A stretch of DNA of 44,018 bases from a virus. Both the position numbers and the translations under genes were made by a program. The notes beneath the pieces were generated by a model that saw only the letters and a program-made list of their open reading frames with translations, did not search any database and was not told the DNA's origin. The DNA lies in the IMG/VR virus record IMGVR_UViG_3300047668_000580, positions 1 to 44,018 of that record; one strand, 5' to 3'. Of this stretch, positions 6,955 through 16,613 are shown piece after piece. Positions within the stretch are counted from its first letter, which is position 1, and every line of letters begins with the position of its first letter.

Positions 6955-7614
6955 TTAGAATTTAGACAGTTTATCTAAAAAATTGCTAAATACTTGTAAC
7001 TTAGCTTCCTCTAGATTAGCACTAGACGTTCTCTGAATCAACCCTTTCGATTCTTCGATGTCTTGTTCTGTCCACTTATTATTAATGAAGATCCATTCCC
7101 TTCCTTCCATTATACCGGAAACAAAAGCGTCTGGAGCGCTAGGATCCGCAACAATATCTGCTGCTGTGGCAAGCATAAAGTCGTTCTGTACTTCATTAAT
7201 GCCATTCCTCTCTTTCAAAGAGCCCAATCCTCTGGAGCTAACTCCAAGCTGAGCGCCTTCGCTAATAAGTTCTTTTACAATACGACCCATAGGCGTGTCC
7301 ATCACTTTTGCCTTACCGATCCAATTGTTGCCGTCTTCCCGAAGGGAGACAATCATGTGTGATACACGATCTAAATTAACTGTAGGTCCTTCTGGGTGTC
7401 CCAGTTCTCCATAAGCTCTTTTAGTATCTACGTTTTCTCTAACGTAACGATTGACTTCAGTTCGCATAATATCCTTGGGATACATACGGCCGTTTTTGTT
7501 TGTTAAATCTGATTGTAAAAACACACCTTCTATAAAGACATTAGGTTTCTTAGGATCCTTAGTCTCTTCTGTGAGGTAGTTAATACTTTCGTTAAATTCT
7601 TTGATTAGTCTCAT
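6955..7614 (-). CDS. 21: Prohead maturation protease gp21
   Basis: This 219-aa serine protease cleaves the scaffold, core and capsid proteins at (L/I)xE sites during head maturation (T4 gp21 has 212 aa). The catalytic histidine is H73 in GELGHPEGP and the serine is in QLGVSSRGLGS near residues 126-127, both in the family spacing. The N-terminus carries NKNGRMYPKDI, a conserved gp21 segment. It lies directly upstream of gp22, as in T4. The start ATG 7614 follows a GGAGAG ribosome site. Confidence 0.95.
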   Translation of the reverse strand: MRLIKEFNESINYLTEETKDPKKPNVFIEGVFLQSDLTNKNGRMYPKDIMRTEVNRYVRENVDTKRAYGELGHPEGPTVNLDRVSHMIVSLREDGNNWIGKAKVMDTPMGRIVKELISEGAQLGVSSRGLGSLKERNGINEVQNDFMLATAADIVADPSAPDAFVSGIMEGREWIFINNKWTEQDIEESKGLIQRTSSANLEEAKLQVFSNFLDKLSKF

Positions 7615-7626
7615 TGTGACTCTCCG

Positions 7627-8052
7627 TTAACCTAGACTTCCACCGTTATAAACACTACCTGAATCGTTGGTGTCTAATGGTGCGTCTTGGTGTTGTTGTG
7701 AACCATATCCAGAAACTTTAGCACAATCAACTATAACAGTACCGCCAGCTCCGCCGGCTATAACTACTTCTATATCTGATGTTGCTTCTGAGTTGTCTGA
7801 AAATCCGTACATATCTATGTTACCGGACTCCGTAAGTTCGTATAGTACGACGGAGTTACGTTGCACCTTAGCGGATGCCCCGGATGATAGTGTCCATTTA
7901 AGGCCTTTAATGTTAACTGCAGGGGAGTTCTGTGACTCTGATGATTTCTTTAGTGTTGTTGCTAAAGCAATGGTACCGGTAGCTGCAGTCCCCCTTACAG
8001 ATACTACACCCTGTACTTGGGTTAGTTTTAAATTATTTACTGTGACTGCCAT
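7627..8052 (-). CDS. Putative virion protein between portal and protease genes, 141 aa
   Basis: A beta-rich, Gly/Ser/Thr/Val-rich protein (MAVTVNNLKLTQVQGVVSVR, then IEVVIAGGAGGTVIVDC) with a disordered C-terminal tail (DTNDSGSVYNGGSLG). The composition and its position inside the head-gene cluster suggest a small head or structural protein, but I recognise no family. It is preceded by the 96-aa gene and followed 12 bases later by gp21, so it is probably co-transcribed with the portal-to-protease run. A decoration protein is one possibility, and this is inference. Confidence 0.75.
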   Translation of the reverse strand: MAVTVNNLKLTQVQGVVSVRGTAATGTIALATTLKKSSESQNSPAVNIKGLKWTLSSGASAKVQRNSVVLYELTESGNIDMYGFSDNSEATSDIEVVIAGGAGGTVIVDCAKVSGYGSQQHQDAPLDTNDSGSVYNGGSLG

Positions 8053-8074
8053 GATTGTTTCCTATGTTAGTTGT

Positions 8075-8365
8075 TTAATATTTTTTCTTGTGGTTCATGT
8101 GTGGGCCTTCTTCTAAGATCTCCACATTGGAATCATTCACATCAACTGTTTCTATACCGTGTTCAAACATTACTGAATAACTCGATACTCTACCAAATTC
8201 ATCTGGTGCAGAATGTTCACCATGTATTGGTGTACCTTCTTTCCATTCTTTGTGCATTATTTTTGAAGCACAAAGATGTTTGTCTCCTTCTAAAGAGCCT
8301 GCTGCTACTCCATCTACTGGAGTCTCTACAATAACTCTTTCTCTATATTCTTTAAGTGTTTTCAT
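8075..8365 (-). CDS. Conserved small head-cluster protein, 96 aa, unknown function
   Basis: The chosen start is ATG 8365 (MKTLKEYRERVIVETP), with GGGAG 11 bases upstream; a longer reading from 8413 has no ribosome site and lies inside the previous gene. The product has a central HGEHSAPDEFGRVSSYSVMF block containing two histidines and ends in a basic MNHKKKY tail. I recall similar short proteins in this place in other marine T4-like phages, but no role. It overlaps the preceding core-protein gene by 14 bases. Confidence 0.78.
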   Translation of the reverse strand: MKTLKEYRERVIVETPVDGVAAGSLEGDKHLCASKIMHKEWKEGTPIHGEHSAPDEFGRVSSYSVMFEHGIETVDVNDSNVEILEEGPHMNHKKKY

Positions 8366-8636
8366 CTTCGACTGGTCTCCCTGTAGTTGTATCAATATCC
8401 ACAAGCGCATCATCCAATGAGACTCCAGTAGGTTCCATATTAGGATCTACACTCTTGGAGAAAACAGCCTGTGCTTTCTCTTGTCTCAAAGTATCTAACG
8501 CATCAGTAGTTCTAGAGTGCATTAAATCAGCGAACTGACTCTGTGCATCTGCTGAATTACCTGAGATTATGTTGTTTAACATATCTGTTGTAGTTACCTC
8601 AACCTCTTGTTCTGTTGTTGTTTCTTCTTCTGTCAT
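8352..8636 (-). CDS. Prohead core protein, gp67/gp68-like, 94 aa
   Basis: A small acidic protein in the T4 gp67/gp68 position after the portal gene. It starts MTEEETTTEQEVEV and has a helical DMLNNIISGNSADAQSQF segment followed by TDALDTLRQEKAQAVFSKSV, a pattern typical of prohead core proteins of marine T4-like phages. The start at ATG 8636 is chosen because GGAG lies six bases upstream and this places the gene directly after the portal stop; upstream in-frame ATGs lack a ribosome site. T4 gp67/gp68 shape the scaffold core and are cleaved by gp21. Confidence 0.72.
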   Translation of the reverse strand: MTEEETTTEQEVEVTTTDMLNNIISGNSADAQSQFADLMHSRTTDALDTLRQEKAQAVFSKSVDPNMEPTGVSLDDALVDIDTTTGRPVEDENT

Positions 8637-8637
8637 T

Positions 8638-10236
8638 TTATTCTCCATTATCTGGGCCTGGTGGAGGAGTATCTCCGCCTGGTACATCATTACTTATATC
8701 ACCTTCAGGTGCCGGTCCATCCGTCGGCACTTGTTGTAAGGGACTCCATTGATACTGCCTACTGTACTGTGGCTCTGCCATAATCTCAGTTTCTATTGTA
8801 TCAATCTCTTCATCTGTTAAGTTAAGCACATTCTTTTGAATGTAACGCTTACTAAAAAATGTTCCTATATAAGCAGCTAGTCCGTTTAATACTTCTACTC
8901 TGCTTCTCAAAATCTCTTGTTCTTTAGACTCTGTGTAATAAGCATCTGTGGCAAACTCAAATTCTATATCATCTTTGATGTCTGTCCAATCTTCTTCTGT
9001 AATAACACCTTTTAGTAAGAGCTGTGTATGCAAAAGATCGCTTAACAATACTGAGAACTTTCTCCTTAACTTGATGATGAATTTTGTAAACTTCATCTCG
9101 TCTCGGTTTATCTCAGCAGCTCTACCAAAATTAAGTCCTGCTTGTTGTTCTAAACGTGATACAGGAATGTTTAATGACTGATACAATTTACGTTGAAAAT
9201 ATACTACGTCTTCAATCTGCCCTAGGTTTTGTCCTGCTGGCAATGTATCAATACTTGTTCCTGTTCCACCTTCTCTTCTGGGTAACCAAAAGTCTTCAAG
9301 CATGGACATAAACTTCTTATCATCTCGGATCTCGCCTGTGTTAGCATCGTATACTAACTTGTTTCTATACCGATCCATGATGTCTTTCATGTACTGTTCA
9401 GCCTTCATCTTAGGAAGGTTACCAACATCTACATAAAATATTCTTCTTTCAGGAGCTCTTGTAATCCTATAAATTACAACTGCGTTCTCCATCATTCTTA
9501 ACTGGTTTGCTGGCCTAATTGCCTTATGCAAATATGATAACGCTATATTCTTATCGTGATCTACTAAACCACTTGGTGCGTATGCTATAGCGTCCTTCGT
9601 AATCTTCAGCCCTTGCTGATTTTCCGGTGCAACATATGCGCCTGGTTTTGAGGTAACCCCTTTATCATTATAGATAAAGAACTCCTCAATCTCTTTAATA
9701 AACAATATGCCTGAAGGATTCTTTTCCTTCTTAACTTCTCGTACCTTTCTAATCTTTCTAGGGTCAATGTATCTTACATCTTTAATCCCTGCCTTGGGAT
9801 TCTCTAGATCGATTACTTTATGAAAGAATAACTTACCGTCTATATACCAACGTCTAAAATAATCTTGAGCTTTATCTTTAAAGTCCAACATCATTTTGAT
9901 GTCATCAAATTCCTTCATAATAGACTTACGAACTGACGAAGACAACTTGACGTTGTCTAGGTTAAGTTCCACTGGAGACTCGTTCTCCAACTGAGCAATG
10001 CTCTCATTAATAATATCTTCAATAGCTGTATCAACGTCTGCCATCCCGGCTATGTCACGATACCTCTTAATTAATTCAGACTCGGTTTGGGCAACTCCCT
10101 CCAAATCCATGTAGGTGCCGTAGTAACCGCCTGCGCGTATACTCTCAATAGCACCGTCTTCGGAAGGGGCAACAAACGATTTCTCGTTTGAAGCCTTATC
10201 CTCTTTCCGCTTAATCTCAAATCCAAATAAATCCAT
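8638..10236 (-). CDS. 20: Portal vertex protein gp20
   Basis: This 532-aa protein forms the dodecameric portal through which DNA is packaged and to which the neck attaches (T4 gp20 524 aa). Typical gp20 sequence is seen, including DTAIEDIINESIAQ, YIDPRKIRKVREVKK, RIFYVDVGNLPKMKAEQYM and the LEQQAGLNFGRAAEINRDE helix region. The C-terminal 40 residues are Pro/Gly/Asp-rich and probably flexible. It follows gp19 and precedes the core-protein gene. No promoter box was found directly before it, so it is probably read from the gp19 promoter. Confidence 0.96.
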   Translation of the reverse strand: MDLFGFEIKRKEDKASNEKSFVAPSEDGAIESIRAGGYYGTYMDLEGVAQTESELIKRYRDIAGMADVDTAIEDIINESIAQLENESPVELNLDNVKLSSSVRKSIMKEFDDIKMMLDFKDKAQDYFRRWYIDGKLFFHKVIDLENPKAGIKDVRYIDPRKIRKVREVKKEKNPSGILFIKEIEEFFIYNDKGVTSKPGAYVAPENQQGLKITKDAIAYAPSGLVDHDKNIALSYLHKAIRPANQLRMMENAVVIYRITRAPERRIFYVDVGNLPKMKAEQYMKDIMDRYRNKLVYDANTGEIRDDKKFMSMLEDFWLPRREGGTGTSIDTLPAGQNLGQIEDVVYFQRKLYQSLNIPVSRLEQQAGLNFGRAAEINRDEMKFTKFIIKLRRKFSVLLSDLLHTQLLLKGVITEEDWTDIKDDIEFEFATDAYYTESKEQEILRSRVEVLNGLAAYIGTFFSKRYIQKNVLNLTDEEIDTIETEIMAEPQYSRQYQWSPLQQVPTDGPAPEGDISNDVPGGDTPPPGPDNGE

Positions 10237-10271
10237 AATTTTATATCCTGTTTCCCATTACTGGGGCCAAC

Positions 10272-10793
10272 CTATGAGTTTGTATAATGCTGGTACTGGA
10301 AAGTAACAGTAAATTCTTCAATTACATCGTTTTGTGCATATTGTAATGCAATCTCAGACATGTTAATCGGAAATGCATCATGTAGAAGGTACGTTCCTAA
10401 TGGTAATGGGTCATCATTTCTGTCTAAATGTTCGACTGTTAAGTCCACTTGATATTCAGATGGTGTCAATGCTTCAGCACCGTTGTCTACCTTGTCATTC
10501 ATTATTTCCATCCATTTTTCAAAGGGCCCCCTCAAAGACTGATTAGTATCATTAATGATAGTAATTGTCCATGGATCAAAAATCCTTTCGCCTGCTAATT
10601 TAACTTCCCTTCCTCGGTATTGTACAATAGCTGGGTTTACTGTAGAAGCTGGTATCGCTGCTCCAGAAACCAATACAGAGTAGTCGCTTTTAAGGCCCGC
10701 TGCTGCTAATGTAGGGAATGCCAGAAGTACACGAAACTGATTGGGACGTGCGCCGCCCTTTCCTAGTTTCGATTTAAAATCTTTTATGTTCAT
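10272..10793 (-). CDS. 19: Tail tube protein gp19
   Basis: This 173-aa protein (T4 gp19 163 aa) forms the inner tube of the contractile tail. The conserved pattern includes RPNQFRVLLAF, then VSGAAIPASTVNP, AGERIFDPWTITIIND (T4: AGDRTFDDWTVTVMND) and a final EFTVTFQYQHY strand. It lies between sheath and portal as in T4, with a late promoter 25 bases upstream of the ATG. Confidence 0.96.
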   Translation of the reverse strand: MNIKDFKSKLGKGGARPNQFRVLLAFPTLAAAGLKSDYSVLVSGAAIPASTVNPAIVQYRGREVKLAGERIFDPWTITIINDTNQSLRGPFEKWMEIMNDKVDNGAEALTPSEYQVDLTVEHLDRNDDPLPLGTYLLHDAFPINMSEIALQYAQNDVIEEFTVTFQYQHYTNS

Positions 10794-10817
10794 CTTTATC
10801 TCCTTTACTTATATGTA

Positions 10818-10825
10818 TATTTATA
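10818..10825 (-). promoter_or_regulatory. T4-type late promoter for gp19
   Basis: TATAAATA on the minus strand between gp18 and gp19, 25 bases before the gp19 ATG. Confidence 0.78.
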
Positions 10826-10827
10826 CG

Positions 10828-12741
10828 TTAGCCGCCGATCTCTTCGAAAGCTACGCCTGTTCTGGTTGCTATAAAATTCAAAGTGATAAAGTTAACTGAC
10901 TTGGCAGGTTTGATGAAAATATCAGCTATAAAATTATTGCCGTCGATAACTTCAGCAGTATTATTAGATGTATTACATATTACCTTAAAGTCGTATATTC
11001 CTCTACGTCCTTGAACGTCCCTTAAGAATGGTGTTATAATAGATGTAAACTGTGCTCTTGTAAATGCATCATTGAATTCAAACAACTGATATTTAGCTGC
11101 TGTTGCAATGGCTTTTTCAAGTACAATAAACAATCTTCTGACATTAATTCTATCAAAAGCACTAGGTGCTCCTAATAGTGTTTTGTCGCCGAACAATACA
11201 ATCCCGTTTCCAGGGCTGTTAATTATTGGGTTAACTCCAATCTTATACAAATTGTCTCTATTAGTCTTGTTGGGGTTCCAGGCTAGCTTTACTGCATTCC
11301 TGATCTGTCCACGATTAAAACCTGCTGGTGAATACCATGGATCACGTTCTTGGTCTGTTGTTACACATAGTCCTGCAACGTCTCCGTTTAATGGTACCCA
11401 TCTATACGCATCGTTGTAGCGATCATACATGTATTTCCAGTTACTATCCATTACACTATAACTAGTGGATGCTAATGCACCTTTGTCACCTGTTATAGAT
11501 GTCTCTTCATTATTACTGTTATTAACAACAGAAGCTTGTAGAGGTGAATGGAATGAGATACAGTCTTTTCTGACTTTAGAAATATTGTCTTGTACATACT
11601 TTTGGTCTACTAAAGAGTGGCCTGCTGTAAGTACTAAAGCAATATCTGTTTGTTCTTTATCATTAAATAAAGCGTATCCAGTTTGGATATCACCTGAAGA
11701 TGCTGCTGCTGTAATACCACCAGTTAAACTTACTGTAGCTTCTGCTGCTGTAAATTTACTAGTGAATGTTGTTCCAGATGCTGTTGATCCGAATGTTGCG
11801 TCGCCTGCTGGATGATCTGTCCAATAAATAAAGCTTGACTGTCTATTAACGACATCTTTATAGTAAATTGAACCACCGTCTAATGCTTTAGCATCTGATG
11901 CTTTTGAAACGCCTTCAAATCTTTCTAGAACAGTATTAACTGTGCCTGAAAACAAGCCGTCTTCGTCAATAACAACAATGTGGAATGCGTCATTTGAGCC
12001 GCCTTCTGTTGTTACTCTTTGGCTACTATAAGGTGCGCCGTCAAATTCATTTGCATAAGTCCAGCCTGCTGATAAGACTGCTGTAGCTGTTGCTCCAGAC
12101 CCACCGCCACCACTAAAGGATATTGTAGGTGCTGATGTGTAGCCGTTGCCGTTATTAGTAACAACAATAGCTGTTACCGCTCCACCTGAAACAGTTGCTG
12201 TACCAGTAGCTGTAACTCCACCAGCCGGAGCTGCTGAAAATGTTACTGTTGGTGAACTAGTATAAGCAGATCCGCCTGCTGTTACTGTGCCGGATGCTAT
12301 TGAGTTGGTATCGAAATTACTAGAATCTGCGAATGCAACTTTTAAGCTGTTTCCTATAGCGCCTGGGTACTTAGCGGCAAACATTCCGTTTGTGCCAGAT
12401 CCTGTGCTATGATTATTTGTGTAGTCGTCTGCATTAGCAATAAGGACCGCTGATCCTGATGCTACTGCGTTACGGGCTGCTGTTCCTACAGCTCTAACTA
12501 CTTTAAGGTTGTTACCATATGCCAAGAACGATGCCGCAGTAAAAAAGTCTACTGCTGTAGCGTTATCGGGACGGTAAAAACGTTGTACGAGATTATTCTC
12601 TGAACTAATTGTTGTGATCTCTTGAGTTGGACCCCACTGGAAGTTACCTACCATAGCACCTGTTGTGGTTGCTACGGCTGGGACTACACTAGTAAGATCT
12701 GTTTCTTTAACAAGAACACCTGGTGATAGCTGAAATGCCAT
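10828..12741 (-). CDS. 18: Tail sheath protein gp18
   Basis: This 637-aa protein (T4 gp18 659 aa) forms the contractile sheath. The N-terminus ([13 protein letters not shown], then [11 protein letters not shown]) and the C-terminus ([20 protein letters not shown], then [15 protein letters not shown]) are standard sheath sequence. Residues roughly 144-227 carry an inserted module with two GxxYTSxPTVTFS-type repeats, which also occurs in gp8 and in the 2089-aa protein of this window. The insertion probably decorates the outside of the sheath. The gene has its own late promoter at 12807-12814. Confidence 0.96.
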   Translation of the reverse strand: MAFQLSPGVLVKETDLTSVVPAVATTTGAMVGNFQWGPTQEITTISSENNLVQRFYRPDNATAVDFFTAASFLAYGNNLKVVRAVGTAARNAVASGSAVLIANADDYTNNHSTGSGTNGMFAAKYPGAIGNSLKVAFADSSNFDTNSIASGTVTAGGSAYTSSPTVTFSAAPAGGVTATGTATVSGGAVTAIVVTNNGNGYTSAPTISFSGGGGSGATATAVLSAGWTYANEFDGAPYSSQRVTTEGGSNDAFHIVVIDEDGLFSGTVNTVLERFEGVSKASDAKALDGGSIYYKDVVNRQSSFIYWTDHPAGDATFGSTASGTTFTSKFTAAEATVSLTGGITAAASSGDIQTGYALFNDKEQTDIALVLTAGHSLVDQKYVQDNISKVRKDCISFHSPLQASVVNNSNNEETSITGDKGALASTSYSVMDSNWKYMYDRYNDAYRWVPLNGDVAGLCVTTDQERDPWYSPAGFNRGQIRNAVKLAWNPNKTNRDNLYKIGVNPIINSPGNGIVLFGDKTLLGAPSAFDRINVRRLFIVLEKAIATAAKYQLFEFNDAFTRAQFTSIITPFLRDVQGRRGIYDFKVICNTSNNTAEVIDGNNFIADIFIKPAKSVNFITLNFIATRTGVAFEEIGG

Positions 12742-12806
12742 GTTTTTTCTCCTCGGTTTATATTATCTTATGAATGATACACAAGTTTTTTTTAATATCA
12801 TCCAAC

Positions 12807-12814
12807 TATTTATA
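12807..12814 (-). promoter_or_regulatory. T4-type late promoter for gp18
   Basis: TATAAATA on the minus strand in the 131-base gap between gp17 and gp18, 66 bases before the gp18 ATG. Confidence 0.78.
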
Positions 12815-12872
12815 AGATTTTTGTTTTATACTTCTCGGTAAGTGTAGACACATAATTAGCATTGTGTACACA

Positions 12873-14525
12873 CTACCTATTGATAAGATCCTTAAGTTTT
12901 TTCTGCAATGCTACTGGATTATATTCGTCTTCCAGTAACCATACATCGCCACCTAATACCTCAAACTCTGGTTCTCCGCCATCATATCTTATGAAAGGAG
13001 TTAGATTAGATTCTATCTCTCCAATCTGTGTTCCATATAAACCTTCTCTTGTGTTGACATCTACCATGTCTTTAAAGAACGATTGTCCACTTAGCCACCC
13101 AAAAAGAACCATACACATAACTAAATCATCGTGATAACCTTCGTCTGCTTGATACGATTGACTCTTCTCAACAAAGGTTGATATCTCTGATATTATATGC
13201 TCATCAAAGATCAATAATTTTTGTTCCTCAAGTAAAGATTTGAATGTAAAACACCCCTGTCTTTTAACTTGTTTAGATGTATTGACACCTAATTTAGTAC
13301 TCTTTCCGAAACCTGGACTAACATACTGCCTTTGATTCTCGGTTACAGTACTAAGTATGTTATCGTATTCTACTTCTCCATGTAGAATCTCTACTACCTG
13401 TTGGCCAATGTCATTAGTTTCAACTAAGACAAACGCATCGTTGTAGTCTCTACCCAACTTTCCTATTATATCTGGAAACAACATAGGGGCTATTTTATTA
13501 TCTCTAAACTTAGCCACTACCTCATAAGGCATTGCTGTAATATCTACAACAACACACGCTGAATAGTCTCCACCTATACCTCTAGCAGTATCTGCTACAA
13601 TAGTATAGTAATGTTTTTCTTTTGGTTCTACATATATATCTAAACCATTCTTTTGATATATTGGTTCTTTTGAACTCAATCTACCAATTGTTGTAGCATT
13701 TATTAAAGTATTTGTAGACCCTAGAAACTCACATAAAACTTCTTGATTGAATTTAACCTCACCCAAGAGGCCTTTCTGCTCTTCCAACCACTTCTCATCT
13801 CTTCCAGGAATCTCATAGTAAGGTATGAACATGTTTTTAAACCCGTTCGTACCCTTCTCAGATTCGTTCCAAAATTTCCAAAAGTGATTATACCCTAGTG
13901 GTGTGGACGTTAATAGTATTTTTGTTGTCTCACCCGCTGAAATTGTAGGGTATACAGATGTAAAGAACTCATCCGCTATGTTGTTAGGTATGATTGCTGC
14001 CTCATCAATGTACAACCAGTTAACTGATTTACCTCGAATTGCTGATGCTGTTGTAGCTGCTGATAATACTTTACTATTATTCTCTAACTCAACGTCACCC
14101 TTGTTCCATACCCTAACACCTTGTTGCATCCAAAGTGGTAGATTTTCGTACATTATCTGGTACCTGTTAAGTACCTCTCTAGCAGCTGATGCTTTGTTAG
14201 CCATGATGGCTACTGTTTTGTCTTCTTGAAATATTGTGTAATGTAATATACACGCAGCTGCTGTTACAGTTTTCCCTTGCTGTCTCCCTTCCATTAAAAT
14301 TACTTTTCTCTCATCCATAATGAGATCCACTTTGCCTTTTTGGCACGGGAATAATTTAAATGGTTGTAATCCTTTGTCTAGTGTAACGATCTTTACATAG
14401 TTTTCTATAAAGTATTTTGTATCGTTCTGACATTTAATATATTCTTCGATTTCATGTTGTGTGAAATCATGTTTGTAAGCTAATGGTTTAAGATTAGGAT
14501 TGCCGTGATACGATGATGCTTCCAT
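12873..14525 (-). CDS. 17: Terminase large subunit gp17
   Basis: This 550-aa packaging motor (T4 gp17 610 aa) combines an ATPase and a headful nuclease. Walker A is GRQQGKT near residues 80-86, Walker B LYIDEA near 171-176, the coupling motif LLTSTP near 204-209, and the first nuclease aspartate lies in IVADTARGIGGDYSA (D312). The start ATG overlaps the gp16 stop (TAATG). It is transcribed with gp16. Confidence 0.97.
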   Translation of the reverse strand: MEASSYHGNPNLKPLAYKHDFTQHEIEEYIKCQNDTKYFIENYVKIVTLDKGLQPFKLFPCQKGKVDLIMDERKVILMEGRQQGKTVTAAACILHYTIFQEDKTVAIMANKASAAREVLNRYQIMYENLPLWMQQGVRVWNKGDVELENNSKVLSAATTASAIRGKSVNWLYIDEAAIIPNNIADEFFTSVYPTISAGETTKILLTSTPLGYNHFWKFWNESEKGTNGFKNMFIPYYEIPGRDEKWLEEQKGLLGEVKFNQEVLCEFLGSTNTLINATTIGRLSSKEPIYQKNGLDIYVEPKEKHYYTIVADTARGIGGDYSACVVVDITAMPYEVVAKFRDNKIAPMLFPDIIGKLGRDYNDAFVLVETNDIGQQVVEILHGEVEYDNILSTVTENQRQYVSPGFGKSTKLGVNTSKQVKRQGCFTFKSLLEEQKLLIFDEHIISEISTFVEKSQSYQADEGYHDDLVMCMVLFGWLSGQSFFKDMVDVNTREGLYGTQIGEIESNLTPFIRYDGGEPEFEVLGGDVWLLEDEYNPVALQKKLKDLINR

Positions 14526-15022
14526 TATTCAACTTCACCTTCTATTGTCTTAAGGTTTTCATCCTTAAGAGCTCTTAGTAACTCCTTAGTACTGCCTACG
14601 AATAAATTGTTTGTGGTGCCTGTAGCGCCTAATTGTTTGGCCCTAGGATCTGATGCTGAGATACGTTTACTTTTCTCTTGTATCTCTAACATGTCCTTAG
14701 CTGTGTCCTGTAAGTTTTTAATTAACCCACCTGCTACTTCAAATGCACGTGGTTGATCTGAGTTTCTGGCAATGTGTAGTATGCCTTCAATAGCCTCAGC
14801 GTTATATGCCTCTGCCTGTTTTAAAATAGACCTAGCATATTGCAAATCTTCTTCTTGTTGTTGTTGGTGTAACGCTGCCTTATCCTCTTCTGTCATTACA
14901 ACAGCAGGAACAGGGCGTTCTGTTTGTATTTTTCTTAGGTTCTCTTCTAAAGCTTTGGTTACTTTCTTAGTGTCAAAAGTTTCATCCAAGTCTTTAAACG
15001 TATTAGGTTTCGAAGGTTTCAT
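14525..15022 (-). CDS. 16: Terminase small subunit gp16
   Basis: This 165-aa protein matches T4 gp16 (164 aa) in length and position, directly before gp17. It recognises DNA and regulates the packaging motor. The sequence is helical and Gln/Glu-rich with a central DLQYARSILKQAEAYNAEA region and a conserved FEVAGGLIKNLQDTAKDML helix. I choose ATG 15022 (MKPSKPNTF) with GGAG seven bases upstream rather than the TTG one codon earlier. The start overlaps the end of gp15 by 20 bases. Confidence 0.9.
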   Translation of the reverse strand: MKPSKPNTFKDLDETFDTKKVTKALEENLRKIQTERPVPAVVMTEEDKAALHQQQQEEDLQYARSILKQAEAYNAEAIEGILHIARNSDQPRAFEVAGGLIKNLQDTAKDMLEIQEKSKRISASDPRAKQLGATGTTNNLFVGSTKELLRALKDENLKTIEGEVE

Positions 15023-15791
15023 CAAAAGTCTCCATAAATGTATAGTCGTCCAAAGGCGTAGCAGTTAAAGGATTAACGGAAGTTGTAAGTGTTCCTTTAT
15101 CGTTTAATGTAGTGCTAAATAGTCCTTGTGGATCATTATAAACACGGGCAATGGCAGTTTTAATAACTTCATCACTACCAACGTGGCTGTAAAAATTCAA
15201 TCTCATTGTAAAATTCAATGTCCATACTACACTTAGTCTGTTTTCAAAGGCTCCCTCATACTCGTCCTCATATCCAACATTGTCTAGTGTAATTTTAATA
15301 TCTCGTTTGATTCCCATTTCAGGTAAATCGTTTATTGTAACGTTAAAGTCTGGGTTGAAGTATGGAAGTACTTGTTCCAATGCTTGTAACCCATCATCTT
15401 GGTTCTTCGCAAATATATATAAAGATAAATTCATGTTAAACGGAGTGGAATTAAATGCTACTCTTACAGTATTAACATCGTCTCCTACACCAACTGATTT
15501 GTTCTTTTGTATTACTGCTGTCTTTCTTGCTGGATCGTATTGTAATCCTTGTATTTCAAACCCCATACGAGGTAATGTAATAGCCACTTCGCCTGCTGTA
15601 CTTGTATCTGTTACCCTTGCTATCCTTGTCATAAACTTTTGTTTAGTAGAATATGCTAATGGTATGCGTAATGTCTGAGCTACTTCGCCAGCTGCGTTCT
15701 TTCTTTCAATATTTATATTATTAAATATAGTACCAAAAGCAATGATAGCCTTTCTTATGTGACTATGGTAAAATTGTTGTCCCTTAAACAT
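15003..15791 (-). CDS. 15: Tail sheath stabiliser / tail completion protein gp15
   Basis: This 262-aa protein (T4 gp15 272 aa) caps the tail and joins it to the neck. It matches T4 gp15 at several blocks: FxNIxIxR near residues 23-31, RIPLAYSTKQKFM (T4: RVPITYASKEHFM), ITLPRMGFEIQGLQYDP, and LPYFNPDFNVTINDL (T4: LPYFQPHFNTTM). It sits between gp14 and gp16 as expected, with GGAG eight bases before the ATG. Confidence 0.95.
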   Translation of the reverse strand: MFKGQQFYHSHIRKAIIAFGTIFNNINIERKNAAGEVAQTLRIPLAYSTKQKFMTRIARVTDTSTAGEVAITLPRMGFEIQGLQYDPARKTAVIQKNKSVGVGDDVNTVRVAFNSTPFNMNLSLYIFAKNQDDGLQALEQVLPYFNPDFNVTINDLPEMGIKRDIKITLDNVGYEDEYEGAFENRLSVVWTLNFTMRLNFYSHVGSDEVIKTAIARVYNDPQGLFSTTLNDKGTLTTSVNPLTATPLDDYTFMETFDETFET

Positions 15792-15865
15792 CTAAAAAGC
15801 TCCGTAGGTCTTATAAATTACTGTGTAATGGATATTAAGGCATACTGTATTAGCACTATTACTCA

Positions 15866-16609
15866 TTAGTTAATCTCTCCAAACGGGTTCTTCTCACTAA
15901 AGTCTAATATACCTTCAAGTGTTAATAGCCTATCAAAGTCTGCGTTGTCTATAGGTTCAGACGTTGATACTGAGAATGCTTCATTAAGTAATGATCCACT
16001 ATCTTCCAAAGTAAATAACCCACCATCTTCTAAAAATATCTGATACTCTAACATGTCCTGAGAGTACTTCGTTTCTATAGCATCTATTGCTGCTATACCA
16101 GTATCTAAATCTTCTGAGCTGTACTCGAATAGTTCAACTGTTATTTTAAATACATAAATGTTACCTGCCTGGTAAAAGGGATTTTGGAATTCAACATGCT
16201 TAATCTCAAAAAGGGATTTTGTTTTGTCAAAGTATATTAAATCGCCTTCAGAAGGTCTGGCTGTTTGTGTAAATGCGCCGCCAGTAACTTGGACCATGTC
16301 TTCCCATCGTCTCTTAGCTAGTATAAAGGTAGCTTGATCTCGGACTTCCATTCCGAAACGTGTAAATATGTCGCCCTGTCCCTCGTACCCATTTACGTTG
16401 TCGAGATACATTTCCAAAGGATAGGCTGATGTGAATCTAGATAAGGTATCCTCATCAAAGATTGTGTTTTTGTTTACTATAGTTCTTGGTAGGTAGAATG
16501 TATCGTGGCCGTATATTTTAAGGCTCTCGATAATAAGATCTTCAATAAGACGCTGTTCGCCTGTATTGCCTATCCCACCACCATTTTGAAAAAAGAAATT
16601 TGTAGGCAT
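15866..16609 (-). CDS. 14: Neck protein gp14
   Basis: This 247-aa protein (T4 gp14 256 aa) completes the head and forms part of the neck. The conserved N-terminal portion includes EQRLIEDLIIESLKIYGHD and FYLPRT, followed by FTRFGMEVRDQATFILAKRR and FEIKHVEFQNPFYQ. It follows gp13 by a few bases. A 74-base gap without a clear signal separates it from gp15. Confidence 0.95.
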   Translation of the reverse strand: MPTNFFFQNGGGIGNTGEQRLIEDLIIESLKIYGHDTFYLPRTIVNKNTIFDEDTLSRFTSAYPLEMYLDNVNGYEGQGDIFTRFGMEVRDQATFILAKRRWEDMVQVTGGAFTQTARPSEGDLIYFDKTKSLFEIKHVEFQNPFYQAGNIYVFKITVELFEYSSEDLDTGIAAIDAIETKYSQDMLEYQIFLEDGGLFTLEDSGSLLNEAFSVSTSEPIDNADFDRLLTLEGILDFSEKNPFGEIN

Positions 16610-16613
16610 GTTT

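Noticed and set aside
8366-8413. Longer N-terminus of the 96-aa head-cluster protein
   Set aside because: The extension has no ribosome site and lies inside the preceding core-protein gene; the ATG at 8365 has GGGAG upstream.
12842-12873. Imperfect inverted repeat after gp17 (GTGTAGACACA and TGTGTACACAC)
   Set aside because: The arms mismatch in the middle and no T tract follows on the minus strand, so it is not called a terminator.
15710-15717. TATAAATA on the minus strand inside gp15
   Set aside because: It is about 75 bases after the gp15 start and no gene begins shortly downstream, so it is treated as chance.
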